A stretch of DNA of 64,000 bases, taken from the NCBI GenBank assembly GCA_003054695.1, contig QAZA01000010.1, forward strand, positions 1 through 64,000, written 5' to 3'. A program made the position numbers and the translations under genes. Below, piece after piece: positions 1-9,464 of the stretch (the first letter of the stretch is position 1; the number at the start of each line of letters is the position of its first letter). Source of the stretch: Verrucomicrobia bacterium LW23. GTDB taxonomy: Bacteria > Verrucomicrobiota > Verrucomicrobiia > Methylacidiphilales > UBA1321. The notes beneath the pieces are model-generated. The model worked only from the letters and a program-made list of their open reading frames with translations, was not told where the DNA came from and made no database searches.

Positions 1-41
1 AGAGGGTTGCTTCCACGATGTTCAACCTTCCTTACGTTCCC

Positions 42-165
42 CCTTTATCCCCTGCTTAGAGCCTTGTATCCCCCTTAGCGCGAGACATCTGTGAAGCCGT
101 ACTGCAAGATGGAGGAGAATGTCTCGCTCTAAGGGGGATACAAGCCTCTAAGCAGGGGATAAAGG
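42..165. repeat. Long imperfect palindrome downstream of gcvH
   Basis: Two 46-base arms (42-87 and 120-165) are inverted copies with about two mismatches, around a 32-base spacer. The arms begin CCTTTATCCCCTGC and contain GTATCCCCCTTAG. The element lies just past the gcvH stop codon and could fold as a very long hairpin in the gcv mRNA. Its length is more like a mobile palindromic intergenic repeat than an ordinary terminator. No coding sequence was seen in it. Confidence 0.85.
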
Positions 166-188
166 AAGAGGCCAAATGTCGACAGCCT

Positions 189-563
189 CTAGCTGATCTG
201 CGCGATGTACTCCGCGGCGCTTTTGAGCTTTGCCGCTTCGGAGGGATCGCTGAGCTTGAGCTTGAACATCCAGCCCTGACCGAAGGCGTCGGTGTTGACA
301 AGCGACGGGTCCGAGAGGGCGGGGTTGACTTCCGTAACCGTGCCGCTGAGGGGGGAGTAGATATCCGACGCGGCCTTGACGCTGTCCACCGTGGCGGCGA
401 CGGCGCCGGCGGTGAAGGTGGCGCCGACTTTGGGGAGTTCGACGTGCACGACGTCGCTGAGTTCGCTCTGGGCGTGGTCGGTGATGCCGACGGTGGCGGT
501 GTCGCCGTCGATGAGGGCCCATTCGTGGCTCTCGGCGTATTTCAGGGTATCAGGTACGTTCAT
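189..563 (-). CDS. gcvH: Glycine cleavage system H protein
   Basis: A 124-residue lipoyl carrier that shuttles the aminomethyl group of glycine between the P, T and L proteins of the cytoplasmic glycine cleavage complex. The length is normal for the family. The N-terminus ([14 protein letters not shown]) and the lipoylation loop [11 protein letters not shown], with modifiable Lys63, are typical, as is the strand pattern [10 protein letters not shown] after the loop. It follows gcvT with a 66-base gap on the same strand, so the two are probably cotranscribed. gcvP would be expected beyond the left edge of the window. Confidence 0.97.
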   Translation of the reverse strand: MNVPDTLKYAESHEWALIDGDTATVGITDHAQSELSDVVHVELPKVGATFTAGAVAATVDSVKAASDIYSPLSGTVTEVNPALSDPSLVNTDAFGQGWMFKLKLSDPSEAAKLKSAAEYIAQIS

Positions 564-629
564 GGGATGGGAAGTTATTGCAGGAGATGAAGTTATGAAT
601 CAGAAACAAAGAAAGCCCGGGCGCGGCGC

Positions 630-1802
630 TCAGGATTTCGCCGCCTTTTTGTAGATGGGCTTGGCCACGATAACGGCGGGGATCTTGTTGCCGCGCACGT
701 CAATCTCGATCGCCGTGCCTTCGGTGGCGCCGGCCGCGATTTCGACATAGCCCATGCCGATGCCGCCGCCCAGGCTGGGGGAGAACCCCCCGCTGGTCGT
801 CTCGCCGATCTGCTTGCCGTTGAGGAGGATAGGATTGTGCGAGCGGGGCGGTGCGCCTTTGCCGGTAACGCTGAAGGCGATGAGGTGCTTCTTCAGCCCC
901 GCCTCCTTTTGCGCCTTAAGGGCCGCCTGGCCGATAAAGCCGCACTCCTTATCCAGTGCCACAAACTTGCCCAGGCCTGCCTCCAGCGGAGTAATCTCCT
1001 CGCTTAAGTCGTTGCCGTTGAGTGGGTAGCACATTTCCAGGCGCAGCGTGTCTCGGGCGCCCAGGCCGCAGGGGACGAGGCCGTGGGGCTCGCCAAACTT
1101 GCGCAGCTCCTTCCACAGGTACTCGGCGTCCTCGCGAATGGTAAAGATCTCAAAGCCGTCCTCGCCCGTGTAGCCGGTGCGGGCGATAAAGAACTCGCGA
1201 TGCTCCACGTCGTGCGCGATGATGCCGCTGCGCGGAAGGGTCTCCAGCGCGCACGGGCCGGTGTGCTCGGCATCACTGGCCAGAAAGGCGCTGAGGATCT
1301 TCTGCGCGTTGGGCCCCTGCAGGGCCACGGCCGCCAGCACATCGCTCTCGTTAAACAGGTGCACGCGCTCCGCCTGGGGGTGCTTGTGCGTCCACGGCAG
1401 CTTGTCGCGCAGCCAGAGGAAGTCCTGCTGAATGCGGGAGGCGTTGATAACCGCCAGGTAGCGCTCCGGGGTAATGCAGTAGACGATCAGGTCGTCGATC
1501 ACGCCGCCCTTGTCGTTGAGCAGGAACGTGTACTGGCCGCGCCCGGGCTTGAGGCGGCTGACGTTGTTGGTAAGCACGGTATCGAGCCACGCGGCAGCCC
1601 CTTCGCCGGTGATGAGCAGCTCGCCCATGTGGGAGATATCGAACAGGCCGGCCGCTTCGCGCACAGCCTTGTGTTCCTGAAGAATGCCGCGGTACTGGAC
1701 CGGCATGTACCACCCGCCAAACTCGACCATGCGGGCGCCTTCGGCAATGTGGGTGTCGGCAAGCGCCGTGCGGAGTAACGTATCGGTAGCTGTCGATTGC
1801 AT
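630..1802 (-). CDS. gcvT: Glycine cleavage T protein (aminomethyltransferase)
   Basis: A 390-residue tetrahydrofolate-dependent aminomethyltransferase that takes the aminomethyl group from lipoyl-GcvH and forms methylene-THF plus ammonia. Family signatures are present: the N-terminal stretch ending [10 protein letters not shown] (about residue 60), [10 protein letters not shown] (99-108) with the catalytic-site aspartate, [10 protein letters not shown] (211-220), and GARDTLRLE in the folate-binding fold. The C-terminal beta-barrel domain is complete. First gene of a gcvT-gcvH pair. The start at 1802 gives the expected N-terminus and is preceded by an intergenic inverted repeat. Confidence 0.97.
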   Translation of the reverse strand: MQSTATDTLLRTALADTHIAEGARMVEFGGWYMPVQYRGILQEHKAVREAAGLFDISHMGELLITGEGAAAWLDTVLTNNVSRLKPGRGQYTFLLNDKGGVIDDLIVYCITPERYLAVINASRIQQDFLWLRDKLPWTHKHPQAERVHLFNESDVLAAVALQGPNAQKILSAFLASDAEHTGPCALETLPRSGIIAHDVEHREFFIARTGYTGEDGFEIFTIREDAEYLWKELRKFGEPHGLVPCGLGARDTLRLEMCYPLNGNDLSEEITPLEAGLGKFVALDKECGFIGQAALKAQKEAGLKKHLIAFSVTGKGAPPRSHNPILLNGKQIGETTSGGFSPSLGGGIGMGYVEIAAGATEGTAIEIDVRGNKIPAVIVAKPIYKKAAKS

Positions 1803-1832
1803 GAGTCCGCTAACAATTCATTGGCAGGCGGT

Positions 1833-1887
1833 GCGGTGTCAATGAGAATGCGGCGTAAAGGTGCGCAATGCGAGCAGTTGACACCGC
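1833..1887. promoter_or_regulatory. Inverted repeat upstream of gcvT
   Basis: GCGGTGTCAA at 1833-1842 is exactly inverted as TTGACACCGC at 1878-1887, 31-86 bases before the gcvT start. The wide spacing suggests a leader-RNA stem or paired protein sites. I looked for the glycine riboswitch consensus here and did not recognise it. A regulatory role is inferred only from position. Confidence 0.35.
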
Positions 1888-1933
1888 TGACAAGTTGTAA
1901 GCGATAACCAGATCTGGACCAGCAAGGCAATCT

Positions 1934-2160
1934 GACAACCTCGAAGAGGTTGTATATCTTAGCCCAGGGTTCCCCGAACGAAGAGAGGGAACCCTGGGGA
2001 AGGATTCGCTTCTGAACAACCCCAACGTGGGTTGTATCCCTTTACGTGAGAATGGGATACGACCCTCGTTGGGGTCGGTCTGATTTGGCCTTAACCCAGG
2101 GTTCTCTCGCTTCTCTCGGGGAACCCTGGGCTACGATATACAACCTCTTTGAGGTTGTCG
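1934..2160. repeat. Nested palindromic intergenic repeat
   Basis: The left arm 1934-1998 (GACAACCTC...AACCCTGGG) is matched, with a handful of mismatches, by the inverted right arm 2095-2160. A second palindrome is nested inside: CAACCCCAACGTGGGTTG near 2017-2034 pairs with the GACCCTCGTTGGGGTCG region near 2060-2076. The element fills the gap between gcvT and the phosphatase gene. Its sequence is unrelated to the repeats at 42-165 and 13206-13355. It looks like a compound non-autonomous palindromic element. Confidence 0.85.
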
Positions 2161-2193
2161 GATCGCATTGAATACCTTGACACCTGTCACGCA

Positions 2194-3435
2194 CTAAAAG
2201 CGGATGTGCAGCAGGCTGAAGTCGTCCTCAAACGGCAGGCCGCCGCCGGCGGCACGCATGTGTTCGGTAATGATATCGACGTTTTTTTTGGGCGAGGTGA
2301 TGGGCTGGGCGAGGTAGGCGGAGAACTCGTCGTAGGAGAGCATGGTGCCGTCGGGTTTGGCAATCTCGTACACGCCGTCGCTGACGACGTAGAGGTCCGC
2401 GCCGGGGGGCACGTCGTACTCGCTGGCGTTGTACGCTACGCCTTCGCACATGCCCAGGATCATGTTGGGCTCGCCCATCTCCACTACTTGCTTCACGGCA
2501 TCGCGCGCGCCTATGGTGAGCAGGGGCGGCGGGTGGCCGGCGGTGGAGGCGCTGAGTTTGCGCGTGGGGGCGTGGTAGACGCCGTACCAGATGGTGAAGG
2601 TGAGGTCGTTCTGATTCTCCATCAGATACGCGTTGTTCAGCGCCGTCAGCACCTGCGCCGGGTTGCGGAAATCGACGCCCGGCAGGCTGCGGTTGCGCAG
2701 CGTATTGGCGGCGGAGACGCTGAGCAGGGCGGAGCCGACGCCGTGGCCGCACACGTCCAGCAGGTAGATGGCGAAGTTTTCCTTGTCCACCCAGTGGTAG
2801 CCAAAGCAGTCGCCGCCCAGCTCCGTGCACGGGTCAAAGATCCAGTTGATCTGGAACGGCTCGCTCATGGTGCGCGGCAGCAGACTCTCCACGTAGGTGC
2901 AGGCTTCGTGCAACTCGTGCTGCAGGCGGGTGTTGGCGGCGTTCAGCTCCTCGTAGGCGCGCTTGAGGTCCTCGCGGCTGTGCTTCAGGTCCAGGTGCGT
3001 GCGCACGCGTGCCAGCAGTTCGGGCGCTTTAAAGGGCTTGGAGACATAATCCACAGCGCCGATGCTGAAGCCTTCCACCACCATGTCCGTCTCCGTATGC
3101 GCGGTAAGGAACACGACGGGAATCTCGCGCGTGGAGGGATCGGCCTTGAGGCGGCGGCATACTTCAAAGCCGTCCATCTCGGGCATCATCAGGTCCAGCA
3201 GAATCAGGTCCGGCCGCTGCGTCTGCACGCGCTCCAGGGCTTTGGCGCCGCTGGTTACGGCCATCACCTCGTAGCCCTCCGCGCGGAGCATGGTGCCCAC
3301 TACCTGGATGTTCTTGGCAACGTCGTCGACCACCAGAATGATGGACGTGTGCGCCGGCGGCGCGGGGGTGGAAGGCGTGGAGATCATGGAGCGCGGTATA
3401 GAAGCGGGGGCGGTGGCTGGTGCGGTGGAATGCAT
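2194..3435 (-). CDS. Response regulator with PP2C/SpoIIE-type serine phosphatase output
   Basis: This 413-residue cytoplasmic protein has an Ala/Pro-rich N-terminus (1-29) and a receiver domain (about 32-150) with acidic pocket Asp37/Asp38, phosphoacceptor Asp81 in LLDLMMPEMDG, Thr111 and Lys133 in VSKPF. A short coiled coil (about 150-185) joins it to a PP2C-type phosphatase (about 190-413) with metal-site motifs GGDCFGY, LLDVCGHGVGSALLS and the terminal EDDFSLL. This is the RsbU-like architecture that dephosphorylates anti-anti-sigma factors. The hybrid kinase ends 118 bases upstream on the same strand, so it is the likely phosphodonor (inference from adjacency). No anti-sigma partner is encoded nearby. 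Confidence 0.92.
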   Translation of the reverse strand: MHSTAPATAPASIPRSMISTPSTPAPPAHTSIILVVDDVAKNIQVVGTMLRAEGYEVMAVTSGAKALERVQTQRPDLILLDLMMPEMDGFEVCRRLKADPSTREIPVVFLTAHTETDMVVEGFSIGAVDYVSKPFKAPELLARVRTHLDLKHSREDLKRAYEELNAANTRLQHELHEACTYVESLLPRTMSEPFQINWIFDPCTELGGDCFGYHWVDKENFAIYLLDVCGHGVGSALLSVSAANTLRNRSLPGVDFRNPAQVLTALNNAYLMENQNDLTFTIWYGVYHAPTRKLSASTAGHPPPLLTIGARDAVKQVVEMGEPNMILGMCEGVAYNASEYDVPPGADLYVVSDGVYEIAKPDGTMLSYDEFSAYLAQPITSPKKNVDIITEHMRAAGGGLPFEDDFSLLHIRF

Positions 3436-3553
3436 GGCGCGCGGCGACCCAGAGGGACGGCGGGAGGAAGAGGAGGAGAAAGAGAGCGGAAAGGAATGGT
3501 GCGCGTGGTGCGAAGGTAGCCGTCCCGCGCGCGCTGGCGAAGGTTTAGCTTAC

Positions 3554-6500
3554 TTAAGTGAGCGTTTTATACAAGGCTGGAAACTCATCGAGCTTCGCAT
3601 TGATCAAATCTACATCGAAAAGATCGGAGGCCTCAAGCAATTGCGCACCATAATCTTTGAGAGGCTTGCAGCTATGCTCCACGCCCAGGCTGATGATATC
3701 GCGGGCAAAGCTCTCCACCTCCCCCATCAGCTGGCTCTCGCGCAGCCGCTTGTAGCTGGTTTCGCGCAGCTCGGTCAGCCGTTCCGCCAGGGCCGGGTCG
3801 ACGACTTTGGGCGGCGGGGGCGGGGCCGACAGCCCCTTTGGCTGGGCGGGTGCAATGTCGCCGGTGGGGCGCGTCGCGGGGGTGGGCAGCACGGACGCAC
3901 CGGTAGGCGGCGCGTTCATGATGGCCGCTTTGTGCTGCGCGGAAAGCGCTTCGATCAGGTCCGGAAACTCGTTAAGCGTGGCGGGCAGGTTGTCGAGGTC
4001 GAACTCTTCCGCCTGGGCAATCAGCTTCTTGCCGTAGGCGGTAAGGGTGGCGGCGTTGTACTCCGTGCCCATGTCCCGCAGCCTGGCGCCGAACGTCTCG
4101 ATCTCGCCCAGCATTTGCGATTTCACCAGCTCACTCCATGTGCCCGCGCGGTCGGCGCGCAGTTGGTAGATAAGCCCGGCCCACTCCGCCGCGGGATCCG
4201 CCTGAGCCACGGACGTGGGGGGCGCGCCGGCTCCGTCGGCCCCGGGCAGCAGCGAGGAGACGGTAACCTCCGTGGGCATGACGACTGCGCCGGCGGCCGG
4301 GCGAGCAGGCGTGCCATCCGGGGCTGGTGCGGAAAGTCCGACAGCCTTGCCCCCGAACCGGGTGGGAGCCCCGGGCGGAACGCTGTCCGCCACGCGAGAG
4401 CTTGGGGCGGGCGGAGCGGAGGCAAACAGCCCCGTCATGGCGGAGTCCGTATTCCGCCCGGGGGTGACGCCGAGCGTGCTGGCGCTGTCGCCGGGCTCCC
4501 CCGCCGCGGCAGGAGCGGCAGGAGCAGGGGATGTGCCGGCGGTGCTGGCCGTCGCCGCCGGCGCGATGGATGCGGTCGGGCCGGGCACGACGGACGCCGT
4601 TTTGGCCGGGGAGGGGGCGGAGGCGGCGCCAGTTGCGGGCGGCTCGTCTTTCTTCTCCACAAACGCGGCCACGGCGGCCACCTGGGCGGGGAATTTCTCC
4701 AGCGTTTGCGCCATGGCGTCCAGATCAAAAAGCTGCACCTGCTCCAGCAGGTCGGCGGAGTACTTGCCCAGGGCGGGCGCCTTGTATGCTTCCGCCCACT
4801 CGGTAAGGGTGCCGCAGAAGGTTTCGATCTCGCCCATCTTTTGGTGCTGAATGAGCCCGGGCACGGTGCCGGTCTCCGCATCGCGCAGCAAATCCAGCAG
4901 TTTGGGCCACAGCTCGGGGTCCCCCGCGCCGGCATCCACGTGCGCGTGGGCACCCCCGGCCGCCTCGGCCTCGGCGGCGGCGGCTTCCTCCGGGGAGATC
5001 TCCTCCAGCGGCAGGTACTTCTTCATCATCTCCACCAGGTCGCGCTTGGAGACGGGCTTGGCCAGGAAGCCGTCGACGACTTCGCGCACCTCGTCCTCCT
5101 GGTGCTTCAGCACGCTGGCCGTAACGGCGATAATCGGGATGTGTTTAAGCTCGTCGATCTTACGGATGGCCAGGCTGGCCTCCACACCGTCCATCTCGGG
5201 CATGCGCACGTCCATCAGAATGATGGCGGGCTTGTGCTCCTGCGTCAGCTCCACCGCTTCGCGGCCGTTTTCGGCCATGTAGAGCGTGTGTTTGCTGCCC
5301 TCAAAGTAGCCGGCTATCAGCATGCGATTCAGGTCCACGTCGTCCGCCACCACAATTTTGGCCGGCTTGAACTGATCGACCCGAATCGACGCAGCGTCGC
5401 CCAGCCCGTTGTCCTGGAAGGCGGTGACGGTGACGTTGGGGAAGAAGAACGAGAACGTGGAGCCCTCGCCAGAGCGCGAGCGTACCGAAATCTTGCCGCC
5501 CATCATCTCCGTGAGCCGCTTGGTGATGGTGAGGCCCAGACCGGTGCCGCCGTACTTGCGGGTGCTCTGGCCGCTCACCTGCGTAAAGGCGGAGAAGATG
5601 CGGTCCACCTGGTCGGCGGGGATGCCAATGCCGGTGTCGGTCACCTCAAACAGCAAGTCCACCTTGGTTTCGTCGTCCTCCTTGATGGTGGTGCGGACGA
5701 CGACGGTGATGCCGCCTTTTTCCGTAAACTTGAGCGCGTTGCCGATGACGTTGAAGAGAATCTGCCGGATGCGCACTTCGTCCAGCAGCAGGCCGCCCGG
5801 CACGTCGTCGGGGATGTCGGTATTGAGGTAGAGGCTCTTTTCGGACGCTTTGGCGGAGAAGATGTGCTTGATCTCATTGAGCAGGTTACGCACCGAGGAG
5901 GGCTCATACTGGAACTCCAGCTTGCCCGCCTCAATCTTGCTGAGATCGAGGATGTCGTTAATCAGGGTAAGGAGGGAGCGGCCGGACGACGCGATGGCCT
6001 GGAGATACGACTTCTGCTTGCCCTCCTGCACCATGCCGGCGAGCAGGTCGGAGAAGCCGAGGATGGCGTTCATCGGCGTGCGCAGCTCGTGCGACATATT
6101 GGCCAGGAACTCGCTTTTGGCCTGGTTGGCGGTCTCTGCGGTCTGGCGGGCGGCGCGGGCTTCTTCCTCGGCCAGCTTTTGGCTGGTAACGTCGGCGTTA
6201 ACAATAATGTAGTTGGAGTAGGCGCCGCTGTCGTCGTAGGCCGGCTGCGCGTCCATAAACACCCAGAGGGGGAAGCCCTCTTTGGTATCCAGCAGCAGCT
6301 CCGCCTGCACGGGGATGGTGCGCTCGATGGCGTCGAGCGTGGCGGCGATGCCTTCGCGGCTGTATTCGGGGCCCTTCATAATGTGGGCCATCGCCTTGCC
6401 TTTCACCTCGTCCATCGCGTAGCCGATCATGCGGTGGAAGCCTTCGTTGACCCAGTCGACACGCTTTTCTTTGTCCAGAATGATGACGGCGTTGTCCGTA

Positions 6501-7906
6501 CGGCTGGCTACCAGCGCAAGCTTTTGCGATTCAATCTGTTCCGCACGCAAATCGGCTTCCGCCTGCTCGCGCCGCATGCGGCTGCCCGTCAGGAACCACG
6601 CCACGACCGCAGCCACCGCCGCCGCGGTGAGTCCGCCCTGCAACACGTGCCAGCGGGAGGAGAGGATATCGGCCAGCGCCGCTGTGCTGATGAAGTTGAC
6701 GAACTTCCAGTTGTAGCCCTTGTACTTGAGGTTGGGATTGAGCGTGCGCAGGGCGTCCAGAGGGGAAACGGTGGCGAAGACAAAGTAGCCGTCGCTGGTG
6801 TAAAACTCGCCAATGTCTTCTTTGCCGATCTTCTCCCACGCATCGGGGTAGCGGTCCGCAAATTTGACGTTGCGGCGCTCGATGCCCACGGCTTTGAGTT
6901 CCTTGTCCATCCACGCCCACTCCAACCCCTGGTTGGGCGCCATCAGCCAGTAGGAATCCTCATTGAGCAGGAAGAGATCGCCGGGGCTGGGAGCGGCCAG
7001 GTCGCGCATGTCGCGCAGCATGTTTTGCTCCGGCAGGTAGCTGATGGTGATGATGCCGAACGGCTTGCCATCGGGCTTGACCCGCTCGGCCGGAGTAAAG
7101 ACGGGACTGCAAAAGCGGATCATCGGCTTGTAGTGGCCGTCTACCAGCTCGATATGGCCCCACTCAATGGAGAGGTCGAGCGGCGTGATGAAGATTTCGC
7201 CAGGCTTGAGCGCCAGCGTCTCCTTCACAAAATAGCGGCCGGCTTTACTCTGGAGCTCGCCGTCGGGAACAATCCGCGGCTGAAAGCGCTCGAAGTTGAC
7301 GCGCACGCGCTCCATGCCGGTGCGGTCGATAAAGCGGAGCTGATCGTAGAAGCGCTTGTGGATGCCCAGCGAAACAAAGTCCTTTTTCAGCGCGTCGATG
7401 GCCAGTTCCTGTTCCTCGGGCGAGCCTTCCATCATGGGAATCTCACTGGCGTCGGAGATGACGAGCAGGTCGGAGGCGAGATTCTGCACGCTGCGCTTGG
7501 CCAGCGCCACTTCCAGCTCCAGCATCTCCGTAATGCCCCTCTGCGTCTCGCGCATAATGGCCTCGGTGTAGAGATTCCACAGCACCCAGGTGGCGACGAA
7601 GAGCAGGGCCCATATGGGTAGCGTCAGCATCAGCCAGCGACGTACAAATTGCCAGCTGATGCCTGTCTTTGAGCCGGAGGCCGAGCTGCCATTGCTGCCG
7701 GAGCCCCCCGTGCCACCACTTACGGTGGGGCGCGGGCTGATAATGGTGGTGGCGTTGTACGTCGGCCGGCCGCTGGAGACCGAGGAGGCGGACGACACAC
7801 CCGGTACCGCGCCGGGCAGTACCGTGGCGGTGGGAGACAGGGGGGCAGCCCCCGCGGAGGAGCTGGCAGAGCCGGAAGAGGGGGGAGGAGATGGCTGCGC
7901 GGTCAT
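3554..7906 (-). CDS. Hybrid sensor histidine kinase with three C-terminal helical repeats
   Basis: A 1450-residue membrane kinase. Order: low-complexity Ala/Ser/Gly/Pro N-terminus (1-85); TM1 (about 90-112); large extracytoplasmic Cache-like sensor (about 113-430); TM2 (about 432-450); PAS (about 455-575); HisKA with His606 in NMSHELRTPMNAI; HATPase with the GIGIPADQVDRIF and GGTGLGLTI boxes; receiver with phosphoacceptor Asp899 in LMDVRMPEMDG. The C-terminal third has three related all-helical blocks of about 80 residues (about 1000-1085, 1242-1325, 1370-1450), each with a MGE(I/V)E(T/S)F core and a (F/L)FD(L/V)D...FP ending, joined by long Ala/Pro linkers. None has a clear HPt histidine. 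Its start overlaps the stop of the LrgA-like gene by ATGA, indicating coupling. Confidence 0.93.
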   Translation of the reverse strand: MTAQPSPPPSSGSASSSAGAAPLSPTATVLPGAVPGVSSASSVSSGRPTYNATTIISPRPTVSGGTGGSGSNGSSASGSKTGISWQFVRRWLMLTLPIWALLFVATWVLWNLYTEAIMRETQRGITEMLELEVALAKRSVQNLASDLLVISDASEIPMMEGSPEEQELAIDALKKDFVSLGIHKRFYDQLRFIDRTGMERVRVNFERFQPRIVPDGELQSKAGRYFVKETLALKPGEIFITPLDLSIEWGHIELVDGHYKPMIRFCSPVFTPAERVKPDGKPFGIITISYLPEQNMLRDMRDLAAPSPGDLFLLNEDSYWLMAPNQGLEWAWMDKELKAVGIERRNVKFADRYPDAWEKIGKEDIGEFYTSDGYFVFATVSPLDALRTLNPNLKYKGYNWKFVNFISTAALADILSSRWHVLQGGLTAAAVAAVVAWFLTGSRMRREQAEADLRAEQIESQKLALVASRTDNAVIILDKEKRVDWVNEGFHRMIGYAMDEVKGKAMAHIMKGPEYSREGIAATLDAIERTIPVQAELLLDTKEGFPLWVFMDAQPAYDDSGAYSNYIIVNADVTSQKLAEEEARAARQTAETANQAKSEFLANMSHELRTPMNAILGFSDLLAGMVQEGKQKSYLQAIASSGRSLLTLINDILDLSKIEAGKLEFQYEPSSVRNLLNEIKHIFSAKASEKSLYLNTDIPDDVPGGLLLDEVRIRQILFNVIGNALKFTEKGGITVVVRTTIKEDDETKVDLLFEVTDTGIGIPADQVDRIFSAFTQVSGQSTRKYGGTGLGLTITKRLTEMMGGKISVRSRSGEGSTFSFFFPNVTVTAFQDNGLGDAASIRVDQFKPAKIVVADDVDLNRMLIAGYFEGSKHTLYMAENGREAVELTQEHKPAIILMDVRMPEMDGVEASLAIRKIDELKHIPIIAVTASVLKHQEDEVREVVDGFLAKPVSKRDLVEMMKKYLPLEEISPEEAAAAEAEAAGGAHAHVDAGAGDPELWPKLLDLLRDAETGTVPGLIQHQKMGEIETFCGTLTEWAEAYKAPALGKYSADLLEQVQLFDLDAMAQTLEKFPAQVAAVAAFVEKKDEPPATGAASAPSPAKTASVVPGPTASIAPAATASTAGTSPAPAAPAAAGEPGDSASTLGVTPGRNTDSAMTGLFASAPPAPSSRVADSVPPGAPTRFGGKAVGLSAPAPDGTPARPAAGAVVMPTEVTVSSLLPGADGAGAPPTSVAQADPAAEWAGLIYQLRADRAGTWSELVKSQMLGEIETFGARLRDMGTEYNAATLTAYGKKLIAQAEEFDLDNLPATLNEFPDLIEALSAQHKAAIMNAPPTGASVLPTPATRPTGDIAPAQPKGLSAPPPPPKVVDPALAERLTELRETSYKRLRESQLMGEVESFARDIISLGVEHSCKPLKDYGAQLLEASDLFDVDLINAKLDEFPALYKTLT

Positions 7907-8349
7907 GGATTTTTGTCGCGTCCCGGGGAGGTGGAAGGCATGCCGCCGTTGATCTCGGCGGTTGCGTCATCTGCGTTATCGCCTTCCAGGCGCCGGTTGA
8001 GAAATTGCGAAAAGTGGCCCACGACGATCCACATCACCGCCACGGCAACCATCATGCCGGGCACGATGACCCAGCCCCACTGCGCCCACAGCGCCTTGTC
8101 GCGCGCGGCCATCACATAAATCGGCACAAACAGCATGGGCAGAAAAAAGAGCAGCCACTTGCTGGCCGGCTCCACCCAGGAGACGGGGAGCACGCCGGTG
8201 CCGAGGAGGGCGAGCATCAGGAACAGGCCGATGACGTTGTCGGGGATGATGAGCCCGAACGCCGACTTGATAAACGCGCCGGCGTAAAAGCAGCCGACGA
8301 TAAGCGCGGCGCCCAGCGCCACCCATCCGATCTCGCGCAGCGTGTTCAT
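7903..8349 (-). CDS. LrgA/CidA-family holin-like membrane protein
   Basis: A 148-residue integral membrane protein with four hydrophobic segments. The family-like stretch IIPDNVIGLFLMLALLGTG and the LLFFLPMLFVPIYV helix identify it as LrgA/CidA-like. Family members are linked to murein hydrolase export, cell lysis or transport of small organic acids. The start at 8349 is chosen because it overlaps the stop of the upstream gene (ATGA) and begins just before the first helix; the longer reading frame adds an unlikely Arg-rich tail. No LrgB partner is encoded next to it. It is instead coupled to the hybrid kinase downstream. Confidence 0.85.
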   Translation of the reverse strand: MNTLREIGWVALGAALIVGCFYAGAFIKSAFGLIIPDNVIGLFLMLALLGTGVLPVSWVEPASKWLLFFLPMLFVPIYVMAARDKALWAQWGWVIVPGMMVAVAVMWIVVGHFSQFLNRRLEGDNADDATAEINGGMPSTSPGRDKNP

Positions 8350-9398
8350 GATGTGGGACCTCCTGCGGAGGGGCCGGAGGCCGGGGATGTGGAGGATGGC
8401 CGGAGCGTGCCGGATTGCTTCTCCACCACATCGGGAAGGGCCACCCCTGAATGGGATGGCGGCTTCTGATCCTCCCACTCCAGATTGCGCGAGCCGGGCG
8501 TGGCGTTAATGTAGGCCTCGAAATACCAGCCGCCGGGACTGCGGGAGGAGCCTCCATGGACCTGAATGACGCCCCGCATGTAGCGGCCGTCGGGCAGCTT
8601 TGCAAAAAAGTGATGCGCCTTCCAGTTCGTCCAGTCCTTGCCGTAGGGCGGCACCGTACCCTCCGTGCGCGCCAGCTTGTAGTTTGCGGCAGGGGCCATA
8701 AAGGCCAGCCGGTCCTCACGAGGCAAACACTCCGCTCCCTCAAACTCAATGCTGTAGTACCACGAACAGCGCCCCTGCGAGTCAGCATCCTCAGTACTGT
8801 TATGGATATTCAGGACGATCGCGCTCTCCGCGTAGGCGTGCTGCCGGCCGGTAAGCATGTTAATGCGATAGCCATTCGGCGACACCTCCCTGGGCGATAC
8901 CGAGTGCCGCACGTGCTCCATCGGCTCCAGCTCCAGCTTTTTGACCAGTCGGAAGATCTGCGGATCTGTAATCGGCGGGAAGGCTTTGCCTTTCAAGCCC
9001 TTGGGGTGGATGATGGTGCCGTAAAAGTCGCTCTCCGGCCGGGTGTGGTAGCCAGGGTGCGCCACCTTGGCATTGATAGCGTAAGCCGTGCCGGAGAGGG
9101 CCATGCGCCCGTGCTCGTCGCTCGTTGCTTTGGATTCCCCCGCCGACATATCGCCTTTAGCGTTGCGCCCTGTTACCGTAAAGGTAACCGTGGCGCCCTG
9201 CACAGGCTGCCCCTTCTCGTCCACCACTTTACCGTAAAACTGAAAGGGCAGCGGATCGACCTGCTGCGCGACCGGCCCGCGCGTGACGGGCGCCGGGCTG
9301 GTCGCCGCCGGCTGCTGCCCCTGCATGACGGTAACGCCGGCGCTGAACAGCAGGGCTGCCAGCAGCCACATTACCATCATGCAAGGGCGCGCAATCAT
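8346..9398 (-). CDS. Secreted protein with carboxypeptidase-regulatory-like domain
   Basis: A 350-residue exported protein. An N-terminal hydrophobic signal segment (about 7-25) is followed by a Pro/Ala linker and a beta-sandwich of the carboxypeptidase regulatory (transthyretin-like) type beginning FYGKVVDEKGQPVQGATVTFTV, about residues 54-115. The rest is not recognised; it ends in a Ser/Pro-rich tail. The gene is first in a coupled chain with the LrgA-like gene and the kinase (ATGA overlap at 8346-8349). A sensory or envelope role with the kinase is possible but is only suggested by position. Confidence 0.75.
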   Translation of the reverse strand: MIARPCMMVMWLLAALLFSAGVTVMQGQQPAATSPAPVTRGPVAQQVDPLPFQFYGKVVDEKGQPVQGATVTFTVTGRNAKGDMSAGESKATSDEHGRMALSGTAYAINAKVAHPGYHTRPESDFYGTIIHPKGLKGKAFPPITDPQIFRLVKKLELEPMEHVRHSVSPREVSPNGYRINMLTGRQHAYAESAIVLNIHNSTEDADSQGRCSWYYSIEFEGAECLPREDRLAFMAPAANYKLARTEGTVPPYGKDWTNWKAHHFFAKLPDGRYMRGVIQVHGGSSRSPGGWYFEAYINATPGSRNLEWEDQKPPSHSGVALPDVVEKQSGTLRPSSTSPASGPSAGGPTS

Positions 9399-9464
9399 GA
9401 ATGAGTGAGGGATGTCGAGCGATGTCGAGCGTTAAGTCGTTGGTGCCGGGCGCTTTGCCCGGGC

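Noticed and set aside
1803-1933. Glycine riboswitch upstream of gcvT
   Set aside because: The conserved tandem-aptamer core sequences were not recognised; only an inverted repeat is visible.
3290-7621. A 1443-codon open frame on the plus strand opposite the hybrid kinase
   Set aside because: It is the antisense shadow of a high-GC gene; composition is Arg/Gly/His-rich with no domains, and the minus strand encodes a clear kinase.
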